Assembly: GCA_964017235.1 (NCBI GenBank)
Contig: OZ024933.1
Location: 91,417,432-91,481,431, forward strand
Direction: 5' to 3'
DNA length: 64,000 nucleotides
Source: Sabellastarte sp. h YS-2021
Lineage: Eukaryota > Annelida > Polychaeta > Sabellida > Sabellidae
The translations under genes and the position numbers were made by a program. Under the pieces are notes generated by a model, which saw only the letters and a program-made list of their open reading frames with translations, was not told the origin of the DNA and did not search any database. Positions 20,440 to 30,976 of this stretch are shown in pieces (the stretch's first letter is position 1; each line of letters begins with the position of its first letter).

Positions 20440-22309
20440 CTTTTGAGGTGCCTTTTTTGAGAAGGAAGTCCTCGCCTTCCTTCACTGACTGGGAGTTGAA
20501 CAGGGAACGAGTCCAGAGAGAGGAATTCCTGAGCTCTTGACGTCTGGTTTCCCCTAATTGTGGCTGCAGATGGGACATTTCGGCTTCGCGTCTAAGCAAG
20601 CTGGAAGTTGCCATTGTGTAAAGTTCCCTTTGTAAAATATGGGCAAGGGATTTGCTCAGGCAGGTTATGGCCTTATGTTGAATAGTGAGGGTCTTCTCCC
20701 AGAGATCAAAGTAGTCATAGGCCTCATCATAACCACGTTTTACTGCTTTTTCAGGGTCGGCACCTTTCCTGACCTGGGACTTGACCTTCTTGAAGGTTTC
20801 TTTTAGTCCATAACGACACCTCCTCATGGTAGAGTTGCAGGAGGAGGATGTCTTGGCAAAAGTGGTCGTGAAATTCAATGTGGTTAGATTGTACCTTGCC
20901 TGTTGTTCTAAGTCCTTGAGGACAGAGAGTGGGACCTTGCCTAAAGGGGCCCCCGAAGGTTTAGGAGTTATACAGATCTTGGCAAAGTCTGCATTTAAAT
21001 CTTGGAGTTTCTCCGAAAAACAAGGTTGTCCAACCTTGTACCACTTAGAAGTGGAAGGGGGGGGCTTTGGGTATTTGCCCTCTGCCAGGTTTGCAGCCAT
21101 AAGGTCATTGTTGAATTTGTCAAAGGCATCTCTTATACCAGAGTTGAGGGGCAACATAGCTGATGGACCCGTAGGTCTCAGCTCTTGGACGGCCACCTCG
21201 TCATCGATACCTATGATAGCAGTAGCAGGTCTGGGGACTGAATCCCTCGGATCAGGTAATTTGAGGATACGTCGAAAAGTATCTACCTCCTCCGCATATT
21301 GATTTGGGATGTCAGCCAGAGCCACATCCCTATAGTAGGGCGGATCAAGGTCAAGTTGAGGATGTTCCTGATCATCAGAGGCCATTCTCTGGGGCTTGGG
21401 AGACCTGTGTCTACGTCTAGGGGACTGATCCTCCCCTGACGATGAGGGCAAATATGCGGACCTTGACTTATGTTTAGACTTGTCAGAGTGCTTTTTAGGT
21501 CTAGAATATGAAGGGCGATCATGATCGGAATCAGATCCCGAACCTGAGATTGGAGCATGGCTAACCTTGTGAGTGGACGTCTTGGGGCAAACAGACTGTG
21601 TCTGTTCGGAAGAGCTAAGACGAACGTCCGAACCTTGCTCGGCCTGAAGGCGAGGAGGAAGAGAAGGGCCATATTCAATATCCATGGGTTCTGAAGCACT
21701 GACAGAGGTCTGAGGTTCGGTGCGAACAGCCGAAGAGGCGATCTTATCAGCCAGCCCTTGTTGAGATTTTAGGAAATCTTCACGCATAGATTTAAGGGCA
21801 TCATAGATGTTGGCTTGAAAAACACCAAATTTCTGATCAAATTTGTGGTCCAAAGACTTTTCTACAGAAGAATGGACTTTATGATGTAAGGCTGTACTGG
21901 GAGTGGGAGGAACAGTACGCCCTGGTGTAGTAAGAGGCAAAGGATCGAAAGATAAGGGTCTGGGACGTGGAGGTGAAGTAAACAAATGATCGGCCGCAGC
22001 CTCAAGTTCGGCTTGCGATCCAGAAAACGATTCAAAAGAATCGCCAAGTACCTCGTCCCGATCTTTGTCCGATGCCTGTGAAGTGGGATGTTTTTTCTTG
22101 TATCGTCTTCTATTAGCAATTTTAGTGGACTGTTCGTCTGTGAAAGACGCACAGATTTGACAAGTACCAGCTTTTGTAACACACAGATCATCGCCCTTCC
22201 CTGCATCTCTGCAGGAAGGGCAATAGCCATGACTGTCGAATGGCTGACAGAAATGATTGCATTTGCTGGATCTGGGTTTATCTTTAGAAGACTGGTGGGC
22301 GGTGGCCAT
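20219..22309 (-). CDS. DIRS gag-like protein
   Basis: A 696-residue frame starts at the ATG at 22309, the first frame inside the right arm. Residues ~17-60 form a Cys-rich cluster (CNHFC, YCPSCR, TCQIC spacing) that may bind metal, followed by a basic RRRYKKKH patch. The middle is rich in Ser, Pro and Asp with RRRHRSPKPQR-type basic stretches. Residues ~380-600 look helical. The tail (~640-696) is Arg/Gly/Asn/Ser-rich (RGSRGRFRPHNKGKGRG), a typical nucleic-acid-binding end. DIRS gag proteins are poorly conserved, so the name rests mainly on position and composition. Its 3' end overlaps the annotated start of the RT frame by about 220 nt. Confidence 0.8.
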   Translation of the reverse strand: MATAHQSSKDKPRSSKCNHFCQPFDSHGYCPSCRDAGKGDDLCVTKAGTCQICASFTDEQSTKIANRRRYKKKHPTSQASDKDRDEVLGDSFESFSGSQAELEAAADHLFTSPPRPRPLSFDPLPLTTPGRTVPPTPSTALHHKVHSSVEKSLDHKFDQKFGVFQANIYDALKSMREDFLKSQQGLADKIASSAVRTEPQTSVSASEPMDIEYGPSLPPRLQAEQGSDVRLSSSEQTQSVCPKTSTHKVSHAPISGSGSDSDHDRPSYSRPKKHSDKSKHKSRSAYLPSSSGEDQSPRRRHRSPKPQRMASDDQEHPQLDLDPPYYRDVALADIPNQYAEEVDTFRRILKLPDPRDSVPRPATAIIGIDDEVAVQELRPTGPSAMLPLNSGIRDAFDKFNNDLMAANLAEGKYPKPPPSTSKWYKVGQPCFSEKLQDLNADFAKICITPKPSGAPLGKVPLSVLKDLEQQARYNLTTLNFTTTFAKTSSSCNSTMRRCRYGLKETFKKVKSQVRKGADPEKAVKRGYDEAYDYFDLWEKTLTIQHKAITCLSKSLAHILQRELYTMATSSLLRREAEMSHLQPQLGETRRQELRNSSLWTRSLFNSQSVKEGEDFLLKKGTSKDAQGFGPYQNKPFRGSHHNKRRGSYRKRPFGGNSSQSSNYSFPSSRGKPNFRGSRGRFRPHNKGKGRGNPSSQ

Positions 22310-22559
22310 GTTTTAATGCAATAAAATATGAAAATACTCCGAACCGTAGATTCGAGCAGTACTAGTGTAGTGGCGAGCACACAACACGTGAAATAAGAAG
22401 ACGTTAAAAAACTGACAAAATACAGCACCGGAAGTGCTGAAAATTGGGTATAAGATTCTATACTGCTAAATAAAGGAAAAGCCGAATTATGGACGAATGA
22501 CAAACAATATATCCAGAGATATAATAGAAAACAGCTTTGAAAACTTAGCAGAGCATCCA

Positions 22560-22722
22560 ATATGGCGGCGACCAACGAAAAGGAGGCTGATACACAGGAA
22601 GTGATGACGTCACGACAACCTATGAGGCCGAACCAACTGCATGCTTGTTTTTCTCGAGCGTTGGTCGTCTGTGCCTCGCGGCAACCAGTAAAGCATTCAG
22701 TCCCACATGGTAAGCTATTGTA
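22560..22722. repeat. Element 3 right inverted terminal repeat / presumed 5' promoter region
   Basis: This arm lies upstream of gag on the coding strand. It holds GATGACGTCACG (a CRE-type palindrome) and, just inside, CCAATATGGCGGCG, which in reverse reads like a YY1 box. A promoter role is inferred from position only. Confidence 0.75.
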
Positions 22723-22733
22723 GCGCAATAAAA

Positions 22734-23518
22734 GTGCCACTTTTAGAAAGGTTATATGTAAATTGTTTTGTCACCTGTCTATAGTTTTATTTTCATTATA
22801 ACTATTGTTAGAAATAATTGTATTATCCATCTAGTGTTTATTGTTTGGGTTAGATAAAGAGAGAGCAGGCTTCTTAGCTTGCAGTTAGTTAATAAAAGAG
22901 AGAGAGATGGAATAAGAGTAGATGTAAATATTGGAGATTGAATAATAGTTACAATTATCATATCTAAACATAACTTATACATTTGCAAGTAAGAGAGCAA
23001 AAATCAAGAGTTATAAAATATGATGCTCATGAAGAAGTAACTAATTACATTGTTATATATATAGAAGTTGCTTAAACATTCAGTTATTAGTAGAGATACA
23101 AATTCTAAAGAGCAAAGGTTTAACATCATAGGAAGGAGTGACAACTATTAAGCATTTGCAATAGGAAGTGAACGGAAATAAAGAATCAACTGTGAAATTT
23201 CATGTGATAATTGGAATGTACTTTTATGTGAACTTATTGGTGTACAATTTGTTAAATGTTGAACTGTCAAAGAGGAATAACTAATAAATATTAAATAAAC
23301 AAGAAATTATAGTTTCACACCCCAATACCAAACTATAAAATACCCCAATAACAAACTATAAAATATGTGTTAGGATGTTTACTTTTTAAGCAACACCTTT
23401 AACAGAGGGCAGAGATTCTGAACACCCTTTCATCCTTTAACATTGGGTTTCAAGTGGAGATGACAATTTAATGCCAATTTCTCTTAAACTTTGTCTCAAT
23501 GAGCAGACAAAATACATG
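22734..23518. other. Gene-free intronic DNA
   Basis: AT-rich, with short GAGAGA tracts at 22858-22915 and a duplicated phrase ACCCCAATA.CAAACTATAAAA at 23320-23362. No gene. Confidence 0.5.
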
Positions 23519-23748
23519 GCCAAAAGGGGTTTTGGTCTACTAGCGTGAACAGCAAAGCCATCAGAGACACAAGTAGTGCACTGAAGTGGTCACCCACCCC
23601 AGTACTAACGTAGCCCATTGCCGCTTAACTTCAGTGAACAGACAGATACTGTTCACACTAGGCCACAATTCATGCAAGTCCAGAGAAAAAAAAGAAAGAA
23701 AAAAAGTGACCTCTAGAAGCATGAGCCTTGCTAGAGCTCGCACTTAAA
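23519..23748 (-). repeat. 5S rRNA-derived SINE, copy B
   Basis: The minus strand reads GAAGTTAAGCGGCAATGGGC then GTTAGTACTGGGGTGGGTGA, keeping both 5S promoter boxes. The body matches copies A and C, including the A-rich stretch (poly-T on the sense strand) near 23685-23705. Confidence 0.85.
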
Positions 23749-25009
23749 GAATGGAAATTTTGAATTGAAAATAATGGCCACTTGGAAGACTGCTAAAGGT
23801 CCCCCAGAAGTAATTTATGACAGGAAACTAAGAAAATGGCCCAGAAACTCTACCTTTTCTTTATACGACAAGTAGAAGAGGCAATGATAAATGAGACCCT
23901 GGATCCTAACAAACAAAATTGAAAAAATTACTCCGGGACAAAAACCTACATACTTTAGCTAAAATCCTCCCCGGTGCAATCAGTTTTTGTAGGAATCCTC
24001 AATCAAGGAGTCATTTTTAAACAGGAATAAATGAGTAGCAGGTAGAAATTCCCGTGTACTTAACTTCTACTAATTTAAAATGACTTTCCAAAGACATCAG
24101 CAAATAATTTCTGAGATGAAAACTTAAAATGGTGCGACAATTACTCAAAATACACTCCCAGAAAAAAATCAAATTTCTAAATATATAAAGTTAATTAATG
24201 CCAGTGGTTATAATGAAAACTAGTCTCAACAGGCATTACTTAAGCATCATTATTCTAAGAGTGATTTTTGTTTCTATTTTCTAGGATTTTTTTTTTGAAA
24301 AAAAAAAAATTTAAGATACTCTAAAGAAGAATGTTTGTAAACTTGAGGCCTTGTGTAGAACACATAGACTGCTATTTTAAGCTCAAATTTTGTATTTTCA
24401 CTAGATATCTGGGATAAGCTAGGATTACAGTACGTTTCTATGTTACAAATAGAAGGGTTTTTGTATAGTTTCTGTATTACTGTTTTGGGGATTTGTTCCA
24501 AATTGCCCCACCAAGTAAATAGGAAGAATGGGGCACTTAAGCTTGACAGCTGTAATATTTCATTATTAAAGCTGTATGAGAAAGAGTTATCCTTGATGAA
24601 TTTATGGGGACAGAAAAGTATGTTAAAAACATTTAAATTTATATTACTTGTACTCTTGAGTATTGAAATAACCAACGATTGAGAACCTCATGCATTATTA
24701 AATCAAGCAACTGAACTACTTTTTAAGACTTCTACGAGATCTGTTTTCTTTCAAATTGGGAAACGAGTTGTTTTCTTTTATGCCATTAGTTAGTTTACAT
24801 TGTAGCTTCCTGAATAATGGATGACTTAAAAGAAGATACTGAATGTTAAACTTGCAGGTTTGATACAATGGATTAAGATTGTCATGCAATTGAAGCCTAA
24901 TAAGCTTGCAAACTGACTGATACAATAATGACTTTTCAACCATTAGTTACGACCTATTCAACAGAAAAAGTAACTTTCTTTAGCAACATTAGTTACAACT
25001 TGTTCAACA
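23749..25009. other. Gene-free intronic DNA
   Basis: AT-rich. Overlapping short frames on both strands around 24270-24680 have no recognisable content. A phrase pair TTAGTTACAACTTGTTCAAC / TTAGTTACGACCTATTCAAC occurs at 24944-25010. Confidence 0.5.
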
Positions 25010-25294
25010 GGGGCTATATTCACAAAAGGGATTAGCAGGAGATCAGTGAAAAATTTGCTTAAATAAAGATTTGTATTCACACAGAAGCAAAGTTAATTTT
25101 TGTATTAACTTTAATCCACCCCACAGAATGGATTAACTTTTGGATTGAATACAGTTAAATGTACTGCACCTAATCTAAAAATCACCTTAAATTTGTGAAT
25201 ACTGATTTAATCCAAAAAATTAGATACGCCATTTTTTAGTAAAAGTTAAGCTAATTTTCTTTTTTACTTAACTTAATCCACTTATCATTGTCAA

Positions 25295-26631
25295 GAGGTG
25301 AAACCACTGCCTTAGTATTGCTCGGCTTGTCTGCCGCCTTCAACACCATAGATCATTCCACTCTTCTTAGTTGCCTCCGAAATTGGTTTGGAGTTGGTGG
25401 CTCTGTTCTGAAATGGCTCACACCCTACCTAACAGACCGTTATCAGTCAATAAAAATTGGTTCTACTTTGTCAGATGTTTGTAAAGTCCTATTTGGCGTA
25501 CCCCAAGGTTCTGTCCTGGGCCCTTTGCTGTTCTCATTGTACACCACCCCCTCAGTTTGATTATCAGTAAACACAAAGGAATAAAGTTTCATTTCTATGC
25601 AGATGATAGCCAAGTTTATATACATTTATCCCACAAGAATGCATCTGCTGCCTTTGAAAAGCTAAATAGGTGCCTGGATGATGTTAAAGAGTGGATGTCA
25701 ACTAGTAAGCTCAAATTGAATCCTGACAAGACCGAGTTTATCATCTTTGGTTCGAGAGAGACAGAGGGACAAGTTGAAAGCATGTTTTCCAATTGATATC
25801 TTGGGCAATTTACTCGGCCCTGTTGATTTAGTAAAAAATCTGGGTGTGTGGTTCGATTCTGACTTTTCTTTGCCAAGCATGTTCAGAATGTCTGCAAAAG
25901 TTGTTTTGTTAAACTCCGTGATTTCAGACATGTCAGGCGGTTTCTTACTCATGATGTTTCTGTGCTTGTGGCTAATGCTCTTGTTAGTAGTCGTTTGGAT
26001 TACTGCAATTCATTTTTCAGGAGCCTCTCCAAGTTCAATCTACGCAAATTACAGTGCATCCAAAATAGTGCAGCCAGAATTGTATCAAACATCAGTCGAT
26101 ACACCAGTATGCTACACAGTCGATACACCTGTGCTAAAGAACCTGCACTGGCTTCCTGTTGAACAGCGCACAGTGTTCAAGACAGCCACACTTATTTATA
26201 AGTATCTTCACACAGGCTTTCCCAGGTATTTTGCTCCATATCTTTATTCCTAGTAGTACCTATAGTACCAGGCGCAGTCAGAGTGGTGGTAATTTCCTTG
26301 TCATTCCAAAGTTTTGCCCTTCTGTTCATAAATCTGTCAAACAGTTTGGTAATAGTTTTGCTTTTGATGCTCCCACTGTGTGGAAGGCTCTTCCTGATGA
26401 GATTCGTGCCTCTCCCTCCCAGGCCTCCTTCAGAAAGCAGCTTAAGACCTACCTGTACACCAAAGCATACCCACCTTAGCCTAGATCATTCCCCTGGCGT
26501 TTTCCGTGGCGCTTGACCCCTCTTATGTCCCTGGATACAGAAATTTTGCTGACTGCTTTTGTTTTGTTGCGCCTTAGAGTCCTCTTGTTTGGGGAGATTA
26601 AGCGCTATAAAAGTCCAATTAGAATTAGAAT
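25295..26631 (+). mobile_element. 5'-truncated CR1/L2-like LINE, decayed
   Basis: It is flanked by TTGTCAA at 25288-25294 and 26632-26638, a possible target duplication. RT motifs run in order: [77 protein letters not shown] and a C-terminal PSQASFRKQLKTYLYTKA. These are spread over at least three frames, so the copy is dead. The 3' end is a hairpin (26569-26605) followed by ATTAGA repeats. The motif wording fits the CR1/L2 group of the jockey superfamily. Confidence 0.88.
26569..26605 (+). other. LINE 3' terminal stem-loop
   Basis: GCGC at 26569-26572 pairs with GCGC at 26602-26605, and an inner CCTC pairs with GGGG (one G-T wobble). The equivalent positions in other LINE tails of this window change in a compensating way. 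Confidence 0.6.
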
Positions 26632-26647
26632 TTGTCAACACGGGCCC

Positions 26648-27186
26648 AGAAAAATAACTTTCTCCTGCATTAAACCCCAATATTGAATGGTTAAAGGACA
26701 TACCGGTATTTCTCTGCCAAATGTAAAAAATAATCATCAAAAATACATATACTTACATGGCAACTTTTCAGGGCAAGTGCCACAAAATTTTTAACATACA
26801 TTTATCAAACAGATTTTAGACTTCTAAAAATAGATTTAGTAACATTACGTTTCTCTGTCACATAGATGACATGCTAGATTTTGTGACTCCACCAAAAGTG
26901 AAGTTTAACTGCAATTTAATCCAGGGAAGAATATTTTTTCTCTTTAACCTTCATGTAATCAAATGTTCATAGAATAATGATATACTACACAGATGTGGCT
27001 TTGATTAAATATGTCAGGTACAACTTAGCTGATACACAATAACTTTGTCAGTTTTTGCCTCAGAGTTAAAGTTGCACTGTGATCTAGTACTTGACCTTTA
27101 CGTGGATAAAGACCAAATTGTAGTGATACAACTACGGCAAAATGATTTGGATCACTTGACTACAAAAAAAAATTTCATGCAAACCA
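26648..27186. other. Gene-free intronic DNA
   Basis: AT-rich, nothing recognised. Confidence 0.5.
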
Positions 27187-27420
27187 GGTTGAAAGGGGTT
27201 TTGGTCTACAAGCGCAAGCCGTAAAGCCATCAGAAAAATGGGTAGTGCAATGACGCGGTCACCCATAACAGTACTGTATCAGCATAGCCCATTGCCGTTT
27301 AACTTCAGTAAACAGACAGATACTCATCACGCTGCACCACAATTCATGAAAGTCCGGAGACAGAAAAAAAAGAAAAGGTGATCTCTAGAAGCACAAGCCT
27401 CGCTAGAGCTGCACTTAAAA
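27187..27420 (-). repeat. 5S rRNA-derived SINE, copy C
   Basis: The minus strand retains GAAGTTAAACGGCAATGGGC and GTTATGGGTGACCGCGTC with the same body as copies A and B, but its promoter box is more eroded (a small insertion before AGTACTG). It lies 44 bp beyond the donor of CAMKK exon 5, in the sense orientation of the gene. Confidence 0.8.
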
Positions 27421-27463
27421 ATGCAGTTTGGAAACTTAAAACTTTTGGTGAAAAAATACTCAC

Positions 27464-27515
27464 TGAAGAATCCTGCTTTCCTGACTAGTTTCTTCTTTGA
27501 CAAGATTTTCATTGC
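27464..27515 (-). CDS. CAMKK: CAMKK coding exon 5 (catalytic lysine); gene continues off the left edge
   Basis: A 52-nt exon with acceptor TTTGCAG and donor GTGAGT encodes AMKILSKKKLVRKAGFF plus one base. AMK carries the subdomain II lysine that binds ATP phosphates, and AMK.LSKKKL....AGF is characteristic of CAMKK. In vertebrates the next residues begin the RP-rich insert that recruits substrates. I could not find that exon, the HRD loop or the DFG motif on the minus strand between here and base 1, so they presumably lie outside the window. The gene is therefore partial, and its last visible intron is over 27 kb. A 5S-derived SINE ends 44 bp beyond the donor. Confidence 0.88.
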
Positions 27516-28714
27516 CTGCAAAGCAAAAATGTTCTCAGTTTGTAAAAAAGATGGAAAAATAACATAATGTCTTGACAACTTTGTTTCATTACACTTTGAA
27601 ACAATTATTGGTGTTACTCAAGTTATTGACACTTATTTTGAAATAATACACTCAGTATATTCCTTTTAACTAGAAATTTCATGTTGATTGGAAATTTGAT
27701 TGGGTTTATTTCATTCAAATTGACTCTGTTATTTAGAATTTCTTGTTAAGTAGAAATATGTTCATGGTCCCTTGACATTTTGATGATAATTAAGGGTATA
27801 CCGTTAAAACAGTAATACATGTTTTGTAACCCTTTTTGTACTATTTGTTGAATTTTTCTTTGTTTTGTAATGTTTTTTTTGTGTACTTGTATTAGAATTA
27901 TCTAATGGATATTTTCAAAAAAAAAACCAATAATAATGAAACAAAGTCACACAATTATGTTGCATACCTAATTATATCATTGATATTATTAATTTTCAAA
28001 CAAAAATTGCAAGGAAACAGAAAGTATTTTAATATATATATAATATGTAACATTAACAGAAGAAGGATTGTGACAAAAAAATTTTAAAAATCAACAACAA
28101 AAAATTTCTCGAAATGGAAGCAGATCCTGAGAAGTCTGTTTGCGTACAGATTACAGATTGCAATGCCATGATTAGAAGCTATTGTTTTTCACCAGTATTA
28201 TTTCATGAAAAACAAGAAAACAGTTTACCATAAGCAAGAATTGGACACCGAGAGCATGACAATTCCAAGAAATACATACATGTGTATTGAAATACAAACA
28301 CAGTACCATAAAAAACTTTAACATGATACATACATTTCAAAATATTTATTTCAATTTCTTTGTTTTGTAAGATGACTGTCATCAAAATATAATTTTGCTT
28401 TTGAATTTCTCTTCAGCCTATTCTCAAATTGGTTTTACCTAAAACCTTTAATTGCCAAAAAAAAAAAATTAATATACTTTGAGTAACTCATTAAGAAGGG
28501 AATTTTGCTGTACCGGGGCATAAAAGCATTTTTATTTTTTATAACTCATAATGGAGAGAGGGCGAATTAAATATACATATAAATAATATACATGTATTAC
28601 AATATGACAAGAGATCCACACTCCACACATGAACTTACTTACCTCTTCCACTGTCGCGACTGAAGTAAATGTAAATTGGAAAATCTGGATTTTTTTTTGT
28701 ATCCAGATGGTGAT
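27516..28714. other. Gene-free intron 4 DNA, first part
   Basis: AT-rich and nearly featureless. No open frame with recognisable content. Confidence 0.5.
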
Positions 28715-28985
28715 CCAGATTAATCTCAAAATGTAGAGCAAGAAATCTAAAATTCGCCACATATCTGAAAGTTGCCACATGTGGAATTATACTAATAAAA
28801 TAAATAAATTGGGGTGAGATTTGTTGAATGTATAGTAAAGTAAAGCTTTCTGAAATGAAAAATACCAATTTTAAGACAAAACATCATTTTCTGCATAAAA
28901 TTAACTAAGGTTTTAGAGGTGGCGAATTTTAGATTCCTGGCGAATTTTAGATTTCTTACTCTAATGGGATCTAAGTTGGTCACCT
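28715..28985. repeat. MITE-like inverted repeat element
   Basis: AGAAATCTAAAATTCGCCA at 28741-28759 is exactly inverted at 28938-28956, and weaker pairing extends outward by about 25 bp (TCTC.TAGAG against CTCTAATGGGATC). The right arm is partly duplicated: GGCGAATTTTAGATT appears twice in a row. No target duplication recognised. Confidence 0.7.
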
Positions 28986-29400
28986 ATCTTTTATTAGTTT
29001 TGTCATGACGTTCCAACCAGTAGTATTTCCATAATCCTTCTAACAAGCAGACAAACAGACAAACAAATGGTCATGAACATTAAACATCTCATTGGTGGAA
29101 GTAATAAAGATGATTCGAAACGTTGCCTTAGTCCGACTCCTATACCGCCCCAAAGATGCAGACACCAAATGCAGCCAGCTTTGATAATCTGTTGTGACTT
29201 ATTTTTATATGTTTGATTTATTATTGTCCCTTTTAGGAAAAATCTATAATATTATGGCGTTAACATCAGAGTATTGCAGGAATTTCTCTGATATCTTTGC
29301 ATTATATTGAATCGGTATTGTTTGCACTTTTTTGACAGTAAATTGATACTCAAATTGCACAAAATGAACACAAGTCCAGAAAAATATAAACACTGCAAAG

Positions 29401-29789
29401 TAGTGGGTAAATCATTTTGCTGTGTGGATATTGATATTGAACATAAAAATATTTCAATATCAGGCAATATCGGGGGCTGATATTATCTCCCAAATAGCAC
29501 GAATACGGGAAACCGACAATGTTGTAATTTAGTATATCCTGAACCGTTAACAGCGAAATATACCAAACCAAAACATTACAGTTTTCAAAAAAATGTATTG
29601 AAAACTTCAAAAACATGAGATAAAAGTGTACAATTTCTTCAGATTTAGGCTTTATTTCGAATATATGCAGGGTAACATTACAGTTTTACTTAAAATGGTG
29701 ATATTGAAATATGTGTTCAGATCTCGATATCGGAAGCTCAGTCCCAAAGCAATAAATATCAGCAATATCGATAAATGATTTACCCTCTA
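29401..29789. mobile_element. hAT-type MITE beside CAMKK exon 4
   Basis: Terminal inverted repeats TAGTGGGTAAATCATTT and AAATGATTTACCCTCTA are flanked by the same 8 bases CTGCAAAG (29393-29400 and 29790-29797). An 8-bp duplication and YARNG-type ends are hallmarks of hAT transposons. The 389-bp interior is noncoding and rich in GATATTG/CAATATC words. Confidence 0.85.
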
Positions 29790-29827
29790 CTGCAAAGTAT
29801 ACACACAATATTTTTATAAATACTTAC

Positions 29828-29881
29828 ATAGTTGTTGTTGTCTTCCTCATTATAAGCTAACTTCACAATTCCATAAGAACC
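29828..29881 (-). CDS. CAMKK: CAMKK coding exon 4 (glycine-loop microexon)
   Basis: A 54-nt, 18-codon exon lies between an acceptor ending TTTTTTAAG and a TAT|GTAAGTA donor, phase 0 on both sides. It encodes GSYGIVKLAYNEEDNNNY. With the GK ending exon 3 this completes the kinase glycine-rich loop (GKGSYG) and the first beta strands, closely matching CAMKK family wording (GSYG.VKLAYNE.D..YYAMK). It is far too short to be found as an open frame and was located by motif. A hAT-like MITE begins only about 30 bp downstream of its donor. Skipping this exon would keep the frame but remove the ATP loop. Confidence 0.88.
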
Positions 29882-30461
29882 CTTAAAAAATACAAATTTA
29901 TATTTATTGTATAAATTTTAGGAAATAAGACATAGTATACAATATGCTAAATTAGTATTTTGTCATGTATGAAAAAACTATTTTTAACACAATTTAAGAA
30001 GGTGTTGGAAAAATCTAATAATTAACTTAAATTTCTATTAGACATATTTGTCATTTCGTAATAAAATCCAGAGATATGAAATGAAGGCTTTATAAGAACT
30101 TTTACAAGGGGTTAGTAATAATTCAAACTTGACCGTTTTCCAACCAAATGATCACCTGACCATGCTTGTTAACTTCATTAAATTTTTTTTGTCCTTCTAG
30201 CTATATGCTCAGAGCTGTCAATCTCACTGACAAATACAGGTATGCAAATATAAGATTTTACTGAAAGAAATGACAGATCTAAAACAGCACCAGAGATGCC
30301 TGTACCCCACAACCTGGCTTATTAGACAATGAGATATAAAGGAACACAAAAAATACAAAGATGAGGAGTCTTTCAGAACTGACTGTGTAAGTTATTTAAA
30401 GGTGCATCAGAAATAAGAATTCAGAAAAGGGAAAATGAATGTAAAGACAAACTAGACCTAC
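29882..30461. other. Gene-free 5'-of-exon-4 intron DNA
   Basis: AT-rich. Nothing recognised between the exon 4 acceptor and the terminal-hairpin element. Confidence 0.5.
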
Positions 30462-30976
30462 GCATCGGAGACCGATGCAAATTTGTATCCACCAAAAAGA
30501 CAACTCACCAAAGCCAGTGAACCACTGTTTCACCTTGAAGAAGGGGCCCAAGGTCAAATCTAACATCAGAAAATTCCTAGCCCAAGATTTCGTATGAGTT
30601 GGTTTCGTACTGTAAACTTCTAGGATCAATAATAAACGAGTTATAAGCACTTTTAACTTTGGCTATCCTCGTTTGACCTTGAAGAAGGGGCCCAAGGTCA
30701 AATCCGACCACACCAGAAGATTCCCAGCCCATGATTTTCTATAGGTTGGTTTACCATCCCAAACCTCCAGGACCAATAATACGCGAGTTATAAGCCCTTT
30801 TAACTTTGACTGTCCTGATTTGACCTTGAAGAAGGGGCCCAAGGTCAAATCCAACCACACAGAAGATTCCCAGCCCATGATTTCCTATATGTTGGTTTAC
30901 CATCCCAAACCTCTAGGACCAATAATAAGCGAGTTATAAGCACTTTTAACTTTGGCTATCCTCGTTTGACCTTGAA

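Larger units (their letters stand above)
16462..22733 (-). mobile_element. DIRS-like element 3 with long open frames
   Basis: This is a 6.27-kb tyrosine-recombinase retrotransposon read on the minus strand. Inverted arms lie at about 16500-16680 and 22560-22720, and the internal complementary region at about 16703-16812. The order from the right end is gag, reverse transcriptase, RNase H with a DAM-like domain, and tyrosine recombinase, which is the DIRS1 order. All four frames are long and key catalytic residues are present. I see no target duplication, as expected for recombinase-mediated insertion. It lies 183 bp from element 2. Confidence 0.93.
25010..26647. mobile_element. Harbinger-like MITE split by a LINE insertion
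   Basis: The left end is GGGGCTATATTCACAAAAGG at 25010. The probable right end is TTGTCAACACGGGCCC at 26632-26647, near the reverse complement of the GGGCCCGTATTCACAAA start seen at 62624. The body repeats TTAATCC/GGATTAA words in both orientations. The LINE at 25295-26631 interrupts it close to its right end. Confidence 0.55.

Noticed and set aside
21862-22740. A 292-codon minus frame starting in the DIRS right arm
   Set aside because: It overlaps gag in another phase, has no recognisable content, and begins inside the inverted repeat. It is a shadow frame.
25747-26253. A plus-strand membrane-like protein of 168 residues
   Set aside because: It is the LINE reverse transcriptase read in a shifted frame; the hydrophobic run is accidental.
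1-27463. Further CAMKK kinase exons (HRD, DFG, APE motifs)
   Set aside because: I looked on the minus strand by motif and found none. A profile search of the neighbouring window would settle where they are.
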